Part shown: piece after piece, positions 1 to 8,626 of the stretch
How positions within the stretch are numbered: position 1 is the stretch's first letter
Layout: each line of letters begins with the position of its first letter
Assembly: GCA_009774395.1 (NCBI GenBank)
Contig: VSNQ01000039.1
Location: 1-33,931 of the forward strand
Direction: 5' to 3'
DNA length: 33,931 nucleotides
Source: Lachnospiraceae bacterium
GTDB taxonomy: Bacteria > Bacillota > Clostridia > Lachnospirales > Lachnospiraceae
Notes under the pieces: model-generated
Told to the model about the DNA's origin: nothing
The model's input: only the letters and a program-made list of their open reading frames with translations
The model's database searches: none
Translations under genes and position numbers: made by a program

Positions 1-712
1 GCGAACTCGTTACATCTAAAATATCATCCTGTATTTGAAACGCAATACCAATCTCGTATGCCGCCTGTTCCACAACTGCTGTCTGCGCTTCGTCTGCCCC
101 GCCAAGCACTGCGCCTATCATCATTGCTGCCTGTATCAGTGCTGCTGTTTTATGCTCGTGAATAAATAACAGATGTTCTTCTGTTACTTGATTACCGAGA
201 TTCTCCGCTTCAATATCCGCAGTCTGACCGCCTATCATACCATAAATTCCCGCTTTTCCAGCAAGAATCGTCAACGCTTTTACTGCCTTTGCAGTGTCAA
301 TGCTCTCTATCGCAAACGCCTGTAATGCCGTTTCAAACGCATAGTTTAACAGTCCATCCCCTGCTAGAATCGCCATTGCTTCTCCATAGACAACATGTGT
401 TGTTTTTCTGCCGCGGCGGTATTCGTCATTATCCATTGCCGGGAGATCGTCATGTACCAGCGAATAAGTGTGTATCATTTCAATCGCTGCCATAAACGGC
501 ATAATCTCTTTACCCGTGCCGCCAAACATTTGATACGTTTCCTGCATTAACATAGGGCGAAGCCGTTTACCCTTTGCCGTTATACTGTAATTCATTGCTT
601 CTGCAACACATTTTGCCCACCCCTCCTCTTTGGGAAGATAGCTTTCGAGAAGCTTGTCTATATTTTCTGCGCGATTGTGCAGTTCTTGTTCAAATTGATT
701 TTCCAAACTCAT
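1..712 (-). CDS. ispA: Polyprenyl (farnesyl/geranylgeranyl) diphosphate synthase, 3' end cut by window
   Basis: Condenses isopentenyl diphosphate with allylic diphosphates to make C15/C20 precursors for quinones, undecaprenyl and other isoprenoids in the cytoplasm. The frame opens at an ATG at 712, preceded by GGAG six bases upstream, and runs without a stop to the window edge (about 237 codons of a usual 290-300). The first aspartate-rich motif reads DDLPAMDND, with the two-residue insertion usual for bacterial short-chain synthases. The second motif, DDILD, lies just before the cut, after an IAFQIQ stretch. A KGKRLRP substrate-binding motif is near the N-terminus. It follows xseB on the same strand, as in Bacillus subtilis (xseA-xseB-ispA). 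The exact chain length made cannot be read from this part. Confidence 0.93.
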   Translation of the reverse strand, partial: MSLENQFEQELHNRAENIDKLLESYLPKEEGWAKCVAEAMNYSITAKGKRLRPMLMQETYQMFGGTGKEIMPFMAAIEMIHTYSLVHDDLPAMDNDEYRRGRKTTHVVYGEAMAILAGDGLLNYAFETALQAFAIESIDTAKAVKALTILAGKAGIYGMIGGQTADIEAENLGNQVTEEHLLFIHEHKTAALIQAAMMIGAVLGGADEAQTAVVEQAAYEIGIAFQIQDDILDVTSS

Positions 713-802
713 CTAATTCTCCATTTTTTTATTTTATGGCTACATTATTTATACTGCTCAAAATTTGCTGCTTTCCAACTGTTGCTTATTTTCAAATATT
801 GG

Positions 803-1009
803 TCAAAATTCTGCTAATTCCCCATTTTCGCTAATTTTCAAGACTTCTTTCTCTACTTTGTCGATTTTACTGTTGCAGGCTTGAATTAACTTCATACCCT
901 CTTGATATATCTGAAAGGATTCCTCCAATGAAATTTCCTCGTCCTCAAGCCTTTCAATCGCTGTTTCCAGCCGATCAAATGTCTGTTCCAACGTCAATTC
1001 TTCTTCCAC
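803..1009 (-). CDS. xseB: Exodeoxyribonuclease VII small subunit
   Basis: Small subunit of ExoVII, which degrades single-stranded DNA with several XseB bound to each XseA. The helical core has the family signature TLEQTFDRLETAIERLE followed by SLEESFQIYQEGMKLIQAC. I chose the GTG at 1009 because AAAGG lies about 12 bases upstream and it gives 68 residues, close to the family norm. An in-frame ATG at 1051 would add 14 residues unlike the family and has no clear ribosome site. The gene directly follows xseA and precedes ispA, so it is very likely in the same transcript. Confidence 0.88.
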   Translation of the reverse strand: MEEELTLEQTFDRLETAIERLEDEEISLEESFQIYQEGMKLIQACNSKIDKVEKEVLKISENGELAEF

Positions 1010-1058
1010 GCCATACTCACACCTTTCTACAGCCTGTGCCACTGAAAACACATATACT

Positions 1059-2264
1059 CTATTTTTTTATCCGCTCTGCCTGCTCAATCCGTGCCGTTGC
1101 CCTGCCATTTTTCACGTAGATATTAACCAGACTGCCTATTTTTGCATCTCGGATATCATTGAATACATGACCAGCATCATCTTCTACATAGGAAAATCCT
1201 TGATTGAGCTTGTCCAACGGTGACAAGCCTTTTAGCTTTTCGGTATATAATGCCATACGATGCTTTTGCCGCGTTAGTGCTGCCTCCATATGGCTCTCCA
1301 GTCTACTCTCAATATCCATACAAAACATACGTTTCTCTTGTATCTGATGCATTGGGCTTAAAATCTGGAGTTTTAACTTCCGGTTTTCCAATCGGCTGCG
1401 CTGCTCCTCCAGCCGCGCCAGCATATAGCGGTTCAGGGTATTTTGATATAATTGCAGGTGCTCCATTAACTGCGCATATTCATAGACTGCAAGTTCTGCC
1501 GCCGCTGATGGTGTTGGTGCTCTTAAATCCGCCACAAAATCAATTATCGTTGTGTCCGTTTCATGTCCTACCGCTGATATAATCGGAATGCTACAGTCAA
1601 AAACTGCCTGTGCAACAATTTTTTCATTAAATGCCCATAAATCTTCTATTGAACCGCCGCCGCGCCCCACAATGATTGCATCAACACCAAACAACTCCAA
1701 AGCGTTTATACCGTTGACTATGCTTTCTGCTGCCTGTTCTCCCTGAACAATCGCCGGATACAGGATAATCTGTATATAAGGATTTCGTCTTGTCGCAATC
1801 TCAATAATATCGCGCACCGCCGCACCTGTCGCAGCGGTAACAACACCCAATTTTTGAATATATTTGGGAATCGGCTGCTTATATTCCGGCGCAAACATTC
1901 CCATTTCTGCAAGTTCCTGCTTTAACTGTTCAAATTTCTCATACAACCGCCCTGCACCGTCAAGCACAATTTGCTTGGCATAAAGCTGATATTTCCCATC
2001 TCTTTCGTAAACGTCAATCGTACCGCCAACCACCACCATTTGACCCTCTTGCATCTGAAAAGAAAGTCCGGCGCGGCTGCCGGCAAACATAACACAAGTT
2101 ATTACGCCTTTTGCGTCTTTTAATGTAAAATAGATATGCCCTGATGAATGATACTTGCAGTTACTGACCTCACCCTTTACAAAAATAGATTTCAGCATAA
2201 AATCCTGCGTAAACATATTTTTGATATAGGAATTCACTTGGGCAACCGTATAGACATTCTGCAT
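1059..2264 (-). CDS. xseA: Exodeoxyribonuclease VII large subunit
   Basis: Catalytic large subunit of ExoVII, a cytoplasmic nuclease for single-stranded DNA acting in repair and recombination. At 401 residues it is of normal length (E. coli about 456, Gram-positives 400-450). An OB-fold single-strand-binding domain occupies roughly residues 1-100, with FVKGEVSN and YFTLKD. The catalytic domain has the hallmark GRGGGSIEDLWAFN, then SAVGHETD and the APTPSAAAELA motif, followed by a coiled-coil C-terminal third. The ATG at 2264 has GGAGG five bases upstream. It sits between nusB and xseB with short gaps, consistent with one operon. The folD gene that separates nusB and xseA in Bacillus is absent here. 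Confidence 0.96.
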   Translation of the reverse strand: MQNVYTVAQVNSYIKNMFTQDFMLKSIFVKGEVSNCKYHSSGHIYFTLKDAKGVITCVMFAGSRAGLSFQMQEGQMVVVGGTIDVYERDGKYQLYAKQIVLDGAGRLYEKFEQLKQELAEMGMFAPEYKQPIPKYIQKLGVVTAATGAAVRDIIEIATRRNPYIQIILYPAIVQGEQAAESIVNGINALELFGVDAIIVGRGGGSIEDLWAFNEKIVAQAVFDCSIPIISAVGHETDTTIIDFVADLRAPTPSAAAELAVYEYAQLMEHLQLYQNTLNRYMLARLEEQRSRLENRKLKLQILSPMHQIQEKRMFCMDIESRLESHMEAALTRQKHRMALYTEKLKGLSPLDKLNQGFSYVEDDAGHVFNDIRDAKIGSLVNIYVKNGRATARIEQAERIKK

Positions 2265-2282
2265 CCTATCCTCCGCGGCATT

Positions 2283-2699
2283 TTATTTCGCAAATTTCGC
2301 CAGAATCCCATTGACAAATCCTGACGATTCGTCCTGCCCATAACGCTTGGCAAGTTCCACTGCCTCATTAATTGCTACGCCTACCGGCACGTTTTCATCA
2401 TAGATTATTTCATAAACCGCAAGACGCAGAATCGTTAGGTCAACCTTCCCCATTCTCTGCGTTGTCCAGCCTTTTGCCTGCTTATTGATCATTTCATCAA
2501 TTTCTTCTAGTCTATCTATAATTTTGCTGCTCTTTTCCGAAATATACCGCGCATCGCTGTCCTTTACCAGTATTTCCTCATCCTCATATGAAAACTGCTC
2601 GAAAAACAGTTGTTCCTGCTCCGGCATTTCTTCACGTCCATTAAACTCCACACGGAATAGTAACTTAAATATTTGTTCCCTAAGCTCTCGTCTGCTCAT
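2283..2699 (-). CDS. nusB: Transcription antitermination factor NusB
   Basis: RNA-binding NusB pairs with NusE (S10) on boxA RNA and supports antitermination of rRNA operons. At 138 residues it is of standard length. It shows the N-terminal SRRELREQIFKLLFRVEF helix and the conserved C-terminal stretch of AINEAVELAKRYG followed by SSGFVNGILAKFA, both diagnostic of the family. It lies between the Asp23-family gene and xseA on the same strand, matching the yqhY-nusB order of Bacillus. It is probably co-transcribed from the sigma-A promoter just upstream of the Asp23-family gene. Confidence 0.96.
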   Translation of the reverse strand: MSRRELREQIFKLLFRVEFNGREEMPEQEQLFFEQFSYEDEEILVKDSDARYISEKSSKIIDRLEEIDEMINKQAKGWTTQRMGKVDLTILRLAVYEIIYDENVPVGVAINEAVELAKRYGQDESSGFVNGILAKFAK

Positions 2700-2726
2700 T
2701 TATCTTTTCCTTATTATAATACTACC

Positions 2727-3116
2727 TTATTTTCCATCTGCCATTTTTATCCCGACAATCCGAATATTAACTTCAGATACATCAAGTCCTGTCATTGTTT
2801 CAATCGCGTTCTTAACCTTTTCCTGCAGTTTCTTACAGGTTGTAGGAATATTAAATCCATACTGCAAAGTAACAGCCAAGTCCACCGATACGGTACGATC
2901 AAGGATATCCACATGTACGCCTTTTGACTGTTTCTTCATACCAACTTTCCCCATAAGCTCATTGGTAATATTTCCTACCATTGCGCCTACGCCGTCTACT
3001 TCTGTTGCTGCAAGCCCCGCAATCATTGCAACCACATCATTTGCAATTTTTACCGTTCCAAACGCATCTGTGTCCGCATGAAACACATACCCTTTTTTTT
3101 CTGACTCTTTTTCCAT
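2727..3116 (-). CDS. yqhY: Asp23/Gls24-family envelope-associated protein (YqhY type)
   Basis: Small soluble protein of the Asp23/Gls24 family. In Bacillus the orthologous position is yqhY, next to the acetyl-CoA carboxylase genes and nusB, where it has been linked to control of fatty-acid synthesis; that role here is inference. The start at 3116 is set by AAGGAGGG seven bases upstream and gives 129 residues. Family features are GTVKIANDVVAMIAGLAA, VDGVGAMVGNI, the VDLAVTLQYGFNIP strand and the closing VSEVNIRIVGI. A longer open frame to 3197 would run through the promoter and lacks a ribosome site. It is the first gene of the nusB-xseA-xseB-ispA unit. Confidence 0.9.
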   Translation of the reverse strand: MEKESEKKGYVFHADTDAFGTVKIANDVVAMIAGLAATEVDGVGAMVGNITNELMGKVGMKKQSKGVHVDILDRTVSVDLAVTLQYGFNIPTTCKKLQEKVKNAIETMTGLDVSEVNIRIVGIKMADGK

Positions 3117-3161
3117 GAAATAGCCCTCCTTGTACTCTATTTTTCCCATGAACTTAAATTG

Positions 3162-3189
3162 ATTATACCAAACCAACCAATATTTGCAA
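3162..3189 (-). promoter_or_regulatory. Sigma-A promoter of the yqhY-nusB-xseAB-ispA unit
   Basis: Read on the minus strand: a -35 TTGCAA (3189-3184), a 16-base spacer and a perfect -10 TATAAT (3167-3162), about 45 bases before the ATG at 3116. It makes the housekeeping block independent of prfC and the transglutaminase gene upstream. A GGAAG-CAAA-CTTCC hairpin near 3215-3228 followed by a T-run could be a weak terminator between the two units. Confidence 0.72.
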
Positions 3190-3236
3190 GGTGTCATTTA
3201 AAAAAACATCTAATCGAGTCGGGAAGTTTGCTTCCT

Positions 3237-4571
3237 CTATACGCCGCAAAAATTCCAAAAACTTATTGTCCGCTGATTCTGGTTGGAAGTATACGCAATC
3301 GTTCCGCCCTGACTGTCAATAAAGTCAAAAATTTCCTGATCACTGATTAATTTCTGCATAAATTCATTATAAACCTCCGGTGTGCTGCACTTTAATATTA
3401 CGTAATCTGCCGCTTTTGTGCTTTCACTTTCAAATACCAATGTAAGCATCTCTTTATTATAAGCAGTATAATAAAGCCCCTCCCGCACAAAATAATTATC
3501 GTCAACACTGACACAATCCGGCAGCGGCACCACCATTTCAATAGAATGTGTCCTCGTTAGTTCGTCAGTTGTGACCAGAAAATAATCATAATTAATCGGC
3601 GGCGTATAAGATCCCTCCGACAAATCTCCACTATAAGAATAAGAAGCGTCGCCCCATGTAGGATCAATATAATAATATGCTCCATTTACGCGGACTAAAT
3701 TCCATGCATGACGTTCCCCGTTTGTAAAACCTGTTACCACAAGTGCCTGCATTCCAACGTTTTGCAGCATATATTGGAGTGCCTTGGCATAACCTTGGCA
3801 GACCGAGCGCCCCTGCAAAAACACCGAACAAATATTTTGATTATTTGCTGCATTTTTATCATACTCTGTATTATGAATCAAATAATCATATAAATATTTC
3901 ACGGTATTGTACTCGTCCTCATTCAAAGGCACTTCGCGAAAACAGTCCGCAAGTTGTTTGTCAATCTGCTCCCGTGTCGCTGCGGCTTCTGTGGCTGTCA
4001 TAGAATAAGTTCCCTGAAACGTAATCGACGTAATTTTCTGGTTAATGCTATATTCTGTATATTGATAGCCCTCCACATAGAACAATTCCGGATGATCATT
4101 CATTACACTGTAAAACACCTTGTCAATCAAAGATTTATCCAATGTAGAAATGGTTATACTTTCCTCTAAATTGGTCAACGCACTAAGAATTTCATGATAC
4201 AGTTTCTTGCTTACTGTGTCAAGCTGAAAATATGCATAATAAATATCGGCTACCGGCTCTAACGTTTCTTCTGGCACTATTTCGGAAGCCTGTCCGTCCT
4301 CTGCATCCTGATTATTTTCTTCGTTTTCCACAGTTTCCGCTTTTTCACTATTTCCTTGTTTCTTTTTCTTTCCATTTTTTAGTGGAGGCGTATCGTGCTC
4401 TGGCGCTGATTCTTGCATCTGTAATGGTTCTGATTCTTGTACTGCTTCCGCACTGCCGCCTAAATTTTCCAAAAAACTGCTGTCCAATGCACATCCGCCA
4501 AGACAGAGCATAAGCCCTAATACGAACAACCCTGTAAACGCTGTCTTTACCTTCTCCATCCATAATCCCAT
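3237..4571 (-). CDS. Lipoprotein with transglutaminase-like (cysteine protease fold) domain
   Basis: A secreted, lipid-anchored protein. The N-terminus is a hydrophobic stretch ending in the lipobox LCLGGC (Cys about 27). A low-complexity charged linker follows (many E, Q and K, to about residue 105). A folded region ends in a transglutaminase-like core with the full triad: Cys in RSVCQGYAKA, His in GERHAWN and Asp in YYIDPTWGD (about residues 258, 288 and 303). Family members of this kind in Clostridia probably act on cell-wall or surface proteins, as protease or crosslinker; the substrate is unknown. The ATG at 4571 starts directly after the prfC stop; ATG 4559 is equally possible, and neither has a strong ribosome site. 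Probably translated from the prfC transcript. Confidence 0.85.
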   Translation of the reverse strand: MGLWMEKVKTAFTGLFVLGLMLCLGGCALDSSFLENLGGSAEAVQESEPLQMQESAPEHDTPPLKNGKKKKQGNSEKAETVENEENNQDAEDGQASEIVPEETLEPVADIYYAYFQLDTVSKKLYHEILSALTNLEESITISTLDKSLIDKVFYSVMNDHPELFYVEGYQYTEYSINQKITSITFQGTYSMTATEAAATREQIDKQLADCFREVPLNEDEYNTVKYLYDYLIHNTEYDKNAANNQNICSVFLQGRSVCQGYAKALQYMLQNVGMQALVVTGFTNGERHAWNLVRVNGAYYYIDPTWGDASYSYSGDLSEGSYTPPINYDYFLVTTDELTRTHSIEMVVPLPDCVSVDDNYFVREGLYYTAYNKEMLTLVFESESTKAADYVILKCSTPEVYNEFMQKLISDQEIFDFIDSQGGTIAYTSNQNQRTISFWNFCGV

Positions 4572-4572
4572 T

Positions 4573-6168
4573 CTAATTCCGTCCAAACTCCGAAAGTACC
4601 AGTCCCTTATTCCGGTCAAGCGTCATACCGATGCTCCATTGATTAATAAACAACAGCAGCGGATTTCCCTTTAAATCTTGAATTTTCTTCATATCTGACG
4701 TTCCTGTAAGCTTCTGCAAGTCAATCTCGTCCTTATTCTCGATCCAACGGATATACTCATAGGGCAGCGGTTCTAACTTAATCTCTACATTATATTCGTT
4801 TTCCAGCCGATATTTTAATACATCAAACTGCAATACGCCGACAACGCCGACAATAATCTCCTCCATACCCGTGTTAAACTCTTGAAAAATCTGTATCGCG
4901 CCCTCTTGTGCAATCTGATTGACACCCTTGATAAACTGCTTGCGCTTCATTGTGTCCATTTGCCGTACTCTTGCAAAATGCTCCGGCGCAAATGTGGGAA
5001 TCCCTTCATAACATATGTTATTTTTCGGTGCGCACACGGTATCCCCTATGGAAAAAATCCCCGGATCAAATACCCCAATAATATCGCCTGCATACGCCTC
5101 GCTTAATATCTTACGCTCGTCCGCCATAATCTGCTGTGGCTGGGATAGGCGCATAATTTTGCCGCCCTGTACGTGCTTGACTTCCTCCGCAGCATCAAAT
5201 TTTCCGGAACAAATCCGCATAAAAGCAACGCGGTCACGGTGCGCCTTATTCATATTTGCCTGAATTTTAAATACAAAGGCAGAAAAAGCGTTCTCTGCTG
5301 GATCAATCCATTCCCCCTGCGATATTCTAGGGAGCGGTGTTGTTGCCATTTTGAGGAAATTTTGCAGAAATACTTCCACGCCGAAATTCGTTAACGCCGA
5401 ACCGAAAAAGACAGGCGTTAACTTTCCGCGCCGAACCTCCTCAATGTCAAATTCTACACTGGCACCATCCAAAAGTTCTATTTCATCCCGCAGCGTGCCA
5501 AGTGCCTCCTCGCCAAGCTGTTCCAATAACAGCGCTTCATTATCCATTGGAATCACGGTTGTTTCTCCCTCTTTCGTACCTTTTTGTGTATCCGAATAGG
5601 TCAGCACATGGTTTTCATGCCTGTCATATACACCTTTAAAACGTTTTCCAGAACCAATCGGCCAATTCACAGGGCAAGTTGCAATTCCCAGCTCCTTCTC
5701 AATCTCGTCAAGCAGTTCAAAGGTATCGTTTGCATCTCTGTCCAGCTTATTGATAAATGTAAAAATCGGAATGCCACGCATACCGCACACTTTAAACAGC
5801 TTCCTTGTCTGTGCTTCCACGCCTTTGGAGGCGTCAATTACCATTACAGCAGAATCCGCCGCCATCAATGTTCGATATGTGTCCTCCGAAAAGTCTTGAT
5901 GTCCCGGCGTATCAAGGATATTAATACAGTACCCGTCGTAGTGAAACTGCAAAACCGAAGAAGTAACAGAAATACCTCTCTCCTTTTCAATCTCCATCCA
6001 ATCCGATACGGCATGTCTGGCAGTTGCTTTTCCCTTTACACTTCCGGCAAGATTAATTGCACCGCCATATAATAAAAATTTCTCTGTCAAAGTTGTTTTG
6101 CCTGCATCTGGATGCGAAATAATGGCAAATGTCCTTCTCTTATTAATTTCTTCTATAATGTCACCCAC
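4573..6168 (-). CDS. prfC: Peptide chain release factor 3
   Basis: GTPase that recycles RF1/RF2 from the ribosome after termination. At 531 residues it has the typical RF3 length. The G-domain shows the P-loop SHPDAGKTTL, switch GISVTSSVLQF, DTPGHQDFSEDTYRTL and the NKLD motif in TFINKLDRDA. The RF3-specific C-terminal domain includes FNTGMEEIIVGVVGVLQFDVLKYRL. The N-terminus IIEEINKRRTFAIISHPD is characteristic of RF3 and separates it from EF-G and TetM-like proteins. It follows deoB after a 69-base AT-rich gap with no obvious terminator. Confidence 0.97.
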   Translation of the reverse strand: MGDIIEEINKRRTFAIISHPDAGKTTLTEKFLLYGGAINLAGSVKGKATARHAVSDWMEIEKERGISVTSSVLQFHYDGYCINILDTPGHQDFSEDTYRTLMAADSAVMVIDASKGVEAQTRKLFKVCGMRGIPIFTFINKLDRDANDTFELLDEIEKELGIATCPVNWPIGSGKRFKGVYDRHENHVLTYSDTQKGTKEGETTVIPMDNEALLLEQLGEEALGTLRDEIELLDGASVEFDIEEVRRGKLTPVFFGSALTNFGVEVFLQNFLKMATTPLPRISQGEWIDPAENAFSAFVFKIQANMNKAHRDRVAFMRICSGKFDAAEEVKHVQGGKIMRLSQPQQIMADERKILSEAYAGDIIGVFDPGIFSIGDTVCAPKNNICYEGIPTFAPEHFARVRQMDTMKRKQFIKGVNQIAQEGAIQIFQEFNTGMEEIIVGVVGVLQFDVLKYRLENEYNVEIKLEPLPYEYIRWIENKDEIDLQKLTGTSDMKKIQDLKGNPLLLFINQWSIGMTLDRNKGLVLSEFGRN

Positions 6169-6237
6169 TGAAATTTCCTCCGTTTACTTTTACAAATAAC
6201 ATGCGTTTTTTATTTATTTTCTGCTGCCTGTTACCTT

Positions 6238-7407
6238 TTACCACAATGATAACATACTATCCCCCGCTGTTTCCTTGACAACGCCTAGATAATCCAGCAC
6301 TGTTGCTGCAATATCTGCAAAGGTTTCCCGTGTCCCGTAGTTTATCGGCTGAATCTGTTTTCCATACATTAGAAACGGCGTATGTTCTCTTGTATGATCC
6401 GTAGTTGCCATATATGCCGGATCACAACCATGATCAGCAGTAATTATCAATACATCTTCCTCTTTCATTTTACCCATAATTTCGGGCAGTTTTTCATCAA
6501 AATAAGCAAGTGCCTTTGCATAGCCGTCCACATCACGACGATGCCCATACAGCATATCATAATCCACTAAATTTACAAAACATAACCCCTCGAAATCCTT
6601 ATCCAGATATTCGAGCGTGCGCGTAATCCCCTCGGCATTTCCACTGGTATATACATATTCTGTAATCCCTTTTCCAGCAAAAATATCATTGATTTTCCCT
6701 ACTGCAATCACATCTTTCCCTGCGTCCTTTAGCTGGTCAAGCATCGTAATACGCGGCGGAAGCAGTGAAAAATCATGCCGATGCGCAGTTCTTGTAAAAC
6801 TGCCCTTGCAATCGCCGACAAAGGGTCTTGCAATCACGCGTCCTACACCGTGTTCTCCCTGCAGCAATTCGCGTGCAATACGGCAGTATTCATACAATTG
6901 TTCTAATGGTACTTTCTCCTCGTGTGCAGCAATCTGGAATACACTATCCGCAGAAGTGTATACAATTAAATCACCCGTCTTTAAATGCTCCTCCCCGTAC
7001 TCCTGAATCACAGCAGTTCCAGAATAGGGTAGATTGCAAAGGACGCCGCGCCCTGTTTTCTCACAAAAAGGCTCTAAAACCTCTTTAGGAAATCCCTTGG
7101 GATAAGTGGGAAGCGGCTTAGGCGAAATCATTCCCGCAATTTCCCAATGCCCTATCGTTGTATCCTTTCCCTTAGAGGCCTCCTTCATCCGCGCAACACA
7201 CGCAAGCGGGGCTTCCACTGGCTCTTTCTTGTGGCAGTCAACGCCCTCAATATTAAAAATTCCAAGCTTTTTTAAATTTGGTATTTCAAACCATCCACTT
7301 TGCGACACAGAGCCTATGGTGTTTGTACCACTGTCACCATAGGCTGCTGCATCTTCCATTTCACCAATGCCAAAACTGTCTAAAACAATTAAAAAAATTC
7401 TTTTCAT
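6238..7407 (-). CDS. deoB: Phosphopentomutase
   Basis: Interconverts (deoxy)ribose-1-phosphate and (deoxy)ribose-5-phosphate, linking nucleoside salvage to the pentose phosphate pathway. At 389 residues it matches the family (Bacillus about 394). The alkaline-phosphatase-superfamily metal sites are visible: the N-terminal LIVLDSFGIGEMEDA, the central KDTTIGHWEIAGM with the phospho-acceptor Thr, DVIAVGKINDIFAG, and the C-terminal ITADHGCDP and TDHTREHTP. AGAAAGGAG precedes the ATG at 7407. Normal partners such as pupG or deoD are not in the window; it stands alone between spoIIIA and prfC, preceded by a long structured leader. Confidence 0.97.
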   Translation of the reverse strand: MKRIFLIVLDSFGIGEMEDAAAYGDSGTNTIGSVSQSGWFEIPNLKKLGIFNIEGVDCHKKEPVEAPLACVARMKEASKGKDTTIGHWEIAGMISPKPLPTYPKGFPKEVLEPFCEKTGRGVLCNLPYSGTAVIQEYGEEHLKTGDLIVYTSADSVFQIAAHEEKVPLEQLYEYCRIARELLQGEHGVGRVIARPFVGDCKGSFTRTAHRHDFSLLPPRITMLDQLKDAGKDVIAVGKINDIFAGKGITEYVYTSGNAEGITRTLEYLDKDFEGLCFVNLVDYDMLYGHRRDVDGYAKALAYFDEKLPEIMGKMKEEDVLIITADHGCDPAYMATTDHTREHTPFLMYGKQIQPINYGTRETFADIAATVLDYLGVVKETAGDSMLSLW

Positions 7408-7619
7408 AAGTTCTCCTTTCTAAATACAGCGTCACACTGGCTGCAAACCGCCAAATCAGTGTATACTGCACGGCAAAAAATTTGCCGTGCAGTTGCGCAC
7501 GCCGCAAAGCGGCAATTTTCCCTTGTGCGGCTGTGTGCATCATGTTATGCTTAGCGTCAGTCTTTTCGGCGCTTAGTATCACGCTGCACTCGAACATAGC
7601 ATTACACTTTAGTATATCA
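7408..7619 (-). promoter_or_regulatory. Promoter and long hairpin-rich leader of deoB
   Basis: On the minus strand an extended -10 (TGATATACT, 7619-7611) lies 35 bases after the spoIIIAH stop; the -35 is poor. The resulting leader of about 195 bases contains a perfect 12-bp stem-loop (CTGCACGGCAAA, 7466-7477, with 7481-7492) and GCCGC-AAA-GCGGC (7501-7513). A third imperfect fold involves the two AAGCG/CGCT stretches near 7560. The T-run of the 12-bp hairpin is inside its loop, so it is not a standard terminator. I recognise no known riboswitch; an attenuator or a dispersed structured element is possible. Confidence 0.45.
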
Positions 7620-7652
7620 TATATTGCGGAAAAAGACACCTGAAATTTCCAA

Positions 7653-8513
7653 TTATTGTGCAGAAACTGTAATTATAATGTTTTCTGGTGCAATTTCCGT
7701 CTTTCTCTGTACAATATCAATAATCTGTGCTGTCTGTGCTTCCGTCAGGCTCGTAGCCGCAACCATTACATCCGCACTGTCGCCGCTAATGCTTACTACA
7801 GTCTGCGCAAAGCCTTTTGCCTCTAATAACATCTGTGCGTCAGATTCCTTCTGGGCAGTTTCTGTCAATGTAATCATGGTATTTACAGCATCCTTTTTTG
7901 CTTCCTCTGTCAAACTCTCATTATTAATGATTTCCATTAACGACTCTTTGTTCTGTGCTCTTGTCTGCTCTTTTAAAAGATTCGCGCCTGCTATTGTGGA
8001 AACACCTGATGCACTTGTAAATACGGCTTCTCCTGGCACTTCCTGCTCAATAATATTGGCGTCTGCGTTCTCCTCGCTGTTTGCTGCAAGAACACCATGG
8101 CTCTCTGCTGCTTCTGCATTCGCCTGCAAATTGCTGTCTGTCATATTGTTTGTTGCAGCAGTATCTGCTGCCAATGCGTTTGTATCCATACCTTCTGTTA
8201 AGTAATTCTCTGTAATTGCTGCATCATCAGTATCTAAACTTAATATATCGCCGTTGGCATCTGTAGCTGCTGCCTGTTGTGAATAATCCGCAATTGTACC
8301 CTCTGTATCTTCTCTTAATGAAATTGCATACATATCTGCGTTCATTGTGTCTTCATCTGAGATCTCATACGTTAATTCGCTGTTGCTTCCATCTACCGAT
8401 ATAAAGTCCTCCTCGCCGATTTTGGTTCCAGCGAAATTCAGGTAGCCTGCTACGGCAATCATCAGCGCAAGTGCAGTAATCATAATCTGATTTTTTCTTA
8501 ATATTTTTTTCAC
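7653..8513 (-). CDS. spoIIIAH: Stage III sporulation protein AH
   Basis: Mother-cell membrane protein that forms the ring docking with forespore SpoIIQ, part of the feeding-tube channel of engulfed forespores. One N-terminal membrane helix (about residues 10-28, ITALALMIAVAGYLNFAG) is followed by a long Ala/Asp/Asn-rich linker. The C-terminal YscJ/FliF-like ring-building domain reads from about residue 180: KEQTRAQNKESLMEIINNE, and near the end SISGDSADVMVAATSLTEAQ. The linker makes it longer (286 residues) than the Bacillus protein (about 218). Translation starts at GTG 8513 with GGAAGGA nine bases upstream. It is the last gene of the spoIIIA operon. Confidence 0.92.
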   Translation of the reverse strand: MKKILRKNQIMITALALMIAVAGYLNFAGTKIGEEDFISVDGSNSELTYEISDEDTMNADMYAISLREDTEGTIADYSQQAAATDANGDILSLDTDDAAITENYLTEGMDTNALAADTAATNNMTDSNLQANAEAAESHGVLAANSEENADANIIEQEVPGEAVFTSASGVSTIAGANLLKEQTRAQNKESLMEIINNESLTEEAKKDAVNTMITLTETAQKESDAQMLLEAKGFAQTVVSISGDSADVMVAATSLTEAQTAQIIDIVQRKTEIAPENIIITVSAQ

Positions 8514-8626
8514 AAGACCATTTCCTTCCTATGCTTCTCTTTACTACTTCTATCTTATTCTCGTCGTTGGTTGATTATCACTAAAATTTCATTTAGTTGT
8601 TCCGAGATCTAAAAAAGCAGGAAATT

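Noticed and set aside
2485..3081. 198-codon plus-strand open frame
   Set aside because: Antisense to nusB and the Asp23-family gene, both well supported; Ser/Ile-rich mirror translation.
5584..6072. 162-codon plus-strand open frame
   Set aside because: Antisense to the GTPase domain of prfC; no ribosome site or family.
7361..7639. 92-codon minus-strand open frame across the deoB leader
   Set aside because: It runs through strong hairpins and into deoB in another frame; no ribosome site at its start.
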